Below are positions 61,526-64,000 of a DNA stretch of 64,000 bases, in pieces. Origin of the DNA: Flagellimonas olearia (lineage in GTDB: Bacteria > Bacteroidota > Bacteroidia > Flavobacteriales > Flavobacteriaceae); contig NZ_WELG01000001.1 in the NCBI RefSeq assembly GCF_009184425.1, positions 723,033-787,032 of the forward strand, written 5' to 3'. Every line of letters starts with the position of its first letter. The first letter of the stretch is position 1. Made by a program: the position numbers and the translations under genes. The notes below the pieces were generated by a model. It was not told the origin of the DNA, made no database searches, and saw nothing but the letters and a program-made list of their open reading frames with translations.

Positions 61526-61569
61526 AATGGAATTAAATTAATTGTTGTTAAAATAATTTTAATGCTGAA

Positions 61570-61599
61570 CAAATTTATACGGATTTGCATTTAACGCAA
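61570..61599 (-). promoter_or_regulatory. HU gene promoter (TTG-N19-TAAATTTG)
   Basis: Minus strand: TTG (61599-61597), 19 bp, TAAATTTG (61577-61570), 45 bp before the HU ATG. Spacing and both boxes fit the Bacteroidota consensus. Confidence 0.65.
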
Positions 61600-61623
61600 G
61601 TAAAACCGCGGGAAATAGGGGTT

Positions 61624-61654
61624 TTTGTTGATAACTTGAAACGTTTGTTGATAA
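61624..61654. repeat. Direct repeat TTTGTTGATAA, 20-bp period
   Basis: Two perfect 11-bp copies (61624-61634 and 61644-61654) upstream of the HU promoter. On the minus strand each contains TTATCAACA, one base from the DnaA box TTATCCACA. Confidence 0.6.
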
Positions 61655-61702
61655 AGTCAGAAAAAACAACCACTTTTTTCCCAGCCCTTTCATAGCAAGG
61701 GT

Positions 61703-62665
61703 TTAGCGCAGATGGGCATTTTCATCCAAGTTCAATCCATTCAAAACTTCGGAAACCTTCATTTTGCGCTTGCCGGGCAACTGTAGTTCCAGAATCTGTA
61801 AATAACCTTCCCTTACGGCAACCTTGAGCGTTTTTTTGTCCGCCAAGAGTTTTCCTGATTCCAGATGGTGTTCGCCGAACTCCATATGAGTCCCGTAAAT
61901 TTTGATGGGCTCTTCCTTACCGTCGTTTACCAGATAGGTCCAGGCAGCAGGATAGGGGCTGAGACCCCGAATGAGATTATGTATATCCCCCAATGGAACA
62001 TTCCAGTCAATCTGGCAAGTCTCCTTATGTATTTTATGGGCTGGCTTAAGAGGGTTGATTTCCTTTTGGGGCAGACCATCCACGGTGCCGGCAGCTATTT
62101 GGTTACAGGTCTCCACGACAAGTTCGGCTCCAAGTTCCATAAGCCTATCATGCAATGAACCCGCATTGTCTTCTGGTAGGATATTCTCTTCCCTTTGAAG
62201 AATAACACTTCCGGTGTCAATCTTATTATCAATAAAAAAGGTGGTCACCCCTGTTTTGGTCTCTCCGTTGATGATGGCCCAATTGATGGGTGCCGCCCCA
62301 CGATACTGGGGCAGGAGTGAGGCATGTAGGTTAAACGTACCGTACTCGGGCATTTGCCAGACCACCTTGGGCAACATCCTAAAGGCAACCACTACATGTA
62401 AGTTGGCATTTAACCCCCGTAATTCATCCAGAAAGGATTCGTCCTTTAAATTGGTAGGTTGCAACACCTTGATATGGTGTTCCTCAGCAAACTGTTTTAC
62501 AGGAGATGTTTGGACTTTCCGTCCGCGACCTGCTGGCCGGTCAGGAGCCGTGACTACCCCGACGACCTCAAAACCCGCTTCTAGGATACTTTTGAGACTG
62601 GCCACCGCAAAATCTGGGGTGCCCATAAAAACAATTCGCAATTTATTCTTTGATGGTATACTCAT
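61703..62665 (-). CDS. fmt: Methionyl-tRNA formyltransferase
   Basis: 320 aa, full length. RIVFMGTPDFAVASL, FNLHASLLPQYRGAAPINW (catalytic N and H), KIDTGSVIL (catalytic D) and the C-terminal tRNA-binding domain with TLKVAVREGYLQILELQLPG. Formylates initiator Met-tRNA. Its start overlaps the recQ stop by 23 bp, so the two are coupled. Confidence 0.96.
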   Translation of the reverse strand: MSIPSKNKLRIVFMGTPDFAVASLKSILEAGFEVVGVVTAPDRPAGRGRKVQTSPVKQFAEEHHIKVLQPTNLKDESFLDELRGLNANLHVVVAFRMLPKVVWQMPEYGTFNLHASLLPQYRGAAPINWAIINGETKTGVTTFFIDNKIDTGSVILQREENILPEDNAGSLHDRLMELGAELVVETCNQIAAGTVDGLPQKEINPLKPAHKIHKETCQIDWNVPLGDIHNLIRGLSPYPAAWTYLVNDGKEEPIKIYGTHMEFGEHHLESGKLLADKKTLKVAVREGYLQILELQLPGKRKMKVSEVLNGLNLDENAHLR

Positions 62666-64000
62666 TAATTTGGTTTAAAACAATCACTTCATCCTCCAAA
62701 AGTCCCTGTAAGGCCAATAATAGCACTTTTTCATCCACTCCGGTAGCCTTTTCCAACTTTCTGGAAGTGCTTGGGCCAAGTTTCAGAAGGGCCAAGATCC
62801 GTTCCTCTAACTTAATGGGGGATTTTAACTTGTTCTGTTTGGTGCAAATATCGCAAGTGCCGCACTTTTCCTTGGCATTTTCCCCAAAATACTTTAGTAA
62901 ATAAACGCTTCTACAGATTTTCTTGTTTCTGATATAGCCTAGCATTGCCTCCATATTTCCTTCTTTCACGGCATTGAGCTCCCGAATCCTTTTGGCAAAT
63001 GGGTTTATGGTGTGGTCGTCTTCCCTGGGCACCAAAAAGGTAATTTCAAGGTCGCTGGTATTGTTTTGGTATTCCACGATACCGTCATCCTGCAACTGTT
63101 TTAGAAGTTTTTTCAAGGATTTTTCGCTCTTGTTGGTTTTCTTGGACAACAAGTACAGATTTATCTTTGTTTCGTATTCTGTAATTCCGCCATAAGTTCG
63201 AAGTATGGTCTGAATGATAGGAGCCGTTTTACGGTTCTTATCCAGATATGCAAAAATACCTGCCTTTGGAGCTACAAACTGAAGCAAGGTCTTTTCCCTA
63301 AAATTCTCCGAAAGGGCTATTACAGAGTTTTGGTCCAATACTCGTAAGGCGTTGAAAGCCTTGTTGGGATTGAATCCATAGCGGTTACAGAATTTATTGA
63401 ACTTAAAACCCAAAGGTTCCTCGACCCATTCCCCGTAGGAAATTTGAAAAAAATTGTTCAGCTTGGAATATACGGTCTTCACAAAAGCCACATCGGGTAG
63501 ACCTGACAGAAACTGTTGCTTGGCTCTTTCTTGGTCTTCCTTGGTGGTTAATATAATAGCAGTGGACGGTTTTCCATCCCTTCCAGCCCTTCCGGCTTCT
63601 TGAAAGTAACTTTCCAAACTGTCCGGAACTTGATAATGCACGACCAAACGAACATTGGGTTTGTCAACCCCCATACCAAAGGCATTGGTGGCCACCATGG
63701 TATTGATGTTACCTTCCAACCAAAGGTTGAGTTTTTCCTCCTTCTCGGTTTTGGAGATGCCCCCATGAAAAAATGTAGATCGAATCCCGTTCCGGTTCAA
63801 AAACTCTGCAAGTTCTTGGGTCATTTTTCGGGAACGTACATAAACAATGGAGCTTCCAGGGAACTTCTCCATATATTTTTTCAACTGATATAGCTTGTCT
63901 TCGGCACGCTTTACCTTAAAGGCAATGTTGGACCTGGAAAAAGAATCCTTAAAAATGGTGGCATTGTCCAGTTTCAAGTTTTGGACAATATCCTGAACTA
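62643..64000 (-). CDS. recQ: ATP-dependent DNA helicase RecQ, 5' end outside window
   Basis: 452 codons visible; the frame stays open to the window end, so the N-terminal helicase lobe (Walker A and B) is missing here. Present are SIVYVRSRKMTQELAEFL, FHGGISKTEKEEKL, TNAFGMGVDKPNVRLVVHY and the QEAGRAGRDGKP motif VI. The RecQ zinc-binding cysteines (CRSVYLLKYFGENAKEKCGT, then CDIC), the winged-helix RQC region and a possible short C-terminal domain follow. Repairs stalled replication structures. Confidence 0.93.
   Translation of the reverse strand, partial: VQDIVQNLKLDNATIFKDSFSRSNIAFKVKRAEDKLYQLKKYMEKFPGSSIVYVRSRKMTQELAEFLNRNGIRSTFFHGGISKTEKEEKLNLWLEGNINTMVATNAFGMGVDKPNVRLVVHYQVPDSLESYFQEAGRAGRDGKPSTAIILTTKEDQERAKQQFLSGLPDVAFVKTVYSKLNNFFQISYGEWVEEPLGFKFNKFCNRYGFNPNKAFNALRVLDQNSVIALSENFREKTLLQFVAPKAGIFAYLDKNRKTAPIIQTILRTYGGITEYETKINLYLLSKKTNKSEKSLKKLLKQLQDDGIVEYQNNTSDLEITFLVPREDDHTINPFAKRIRELNAVKEGNMEAMLGYIRNKKICRSVYLLKYFGENAKEKCGTCDICTKQNKLKSPIKLEERILALLKLGPSTSRKLEKATGVDEKVLLLALQGLLEDEVIVLNQINEYTIKE

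Noticed and set aside
1-64000. CRISPR arrays, insertion sequences, toxin-antitoxin or restriction systems
   Set aside because: No regularly spaced repeats, transposase, nuclease or methyltransferase motifs were found on reading both strands.

Overview
The window looks like chromosomal DNA of a gliding, probably marine, member of the Flavobacteriaceae (Bacteroidota). The support is direct: gldF and gldG gliding genes, and promoters of the Bacteroidota type (TTTG, about 20 bp, TAnnTTTG) before the tRNA and HU genes. Other support comes from Flavobacteriia-style gene sets (wza/wzc with a PHP-type phosphatase, DUF4212 plus sodium:solute symporter, MG2/plug proteins). No IS element, prophage, integrase, CRISPR array or rRNA was seen.

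Region 1 (about 1-33.8 kb) is a large exopolysaccharide/capsule locus. It encodes a PglC-like initiating sugar-phosphate transferase, a WbpM/PglF-like dehydratase with a DegT aminotransferase, and UDP-glucose and UDP-HexNAc dehydrogenases with two epimerases. It also has four GT4 and one GT2 glycosyltransferases, a Wzx-type flippase, a Wzy-type polymerase, Wza, Wzc and a CpsB/YwqE-type phosphatase. Its decorating enzymes are unusually many: three paralogous FemAB/GNAT-type (Acetyltransf_6) acyltransferases, a polysaccharide deacetylase, an acyltransferase-3 membrane protein, a formyltransferase, a hexapeptide acetyltransferase and two AsnB-type amidotransferases. A pectate-lyase lipoprotein sits divergently inside the locus. 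I infer an acidic polymer with (amidated) uronic acids and variably N-acylated amino sugars.

Region 2 (34-42.3 kb) holds signalling genes. There is an OmpR-type two-component pair. An NtrB/NtrC-like pair follows, with a good sigma-54 promoter directly downstream that drives a small secreted protein. A large MG2/TonB-plug surface protein lies on the opposite strand.

Region 3 (42.4-51 kb) is mostly core: mnmE, a secreted lipoprotein with thioester-domain-like motifs, dnaN, gldG-gldF coupled to a small monooxygenase-like gene and a SAM hydroxide adenosyltransferase, then phoH and purC.

Region 4 (52-58.7 kb) is an acetate/carboxylate module: DUF4212, an SSS-family symporter and acs on the plus strand, facing a DEDDh exonuclease and a cNMP/CBS/DUF294 regulatory protein on the minus strand.

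Region 5 (58.7-64 kb) has a 33-codon hydrophobic ORF, tRNA-Met(CAU), a START-like protein, an aminotransferase class IV, yqgE, HU, fmt and recQ (cut by the window end). Starts were moved from the longest ORF wherever a stop/start overlap, promoter position or family N-terminus argued for it; these cases are noted.
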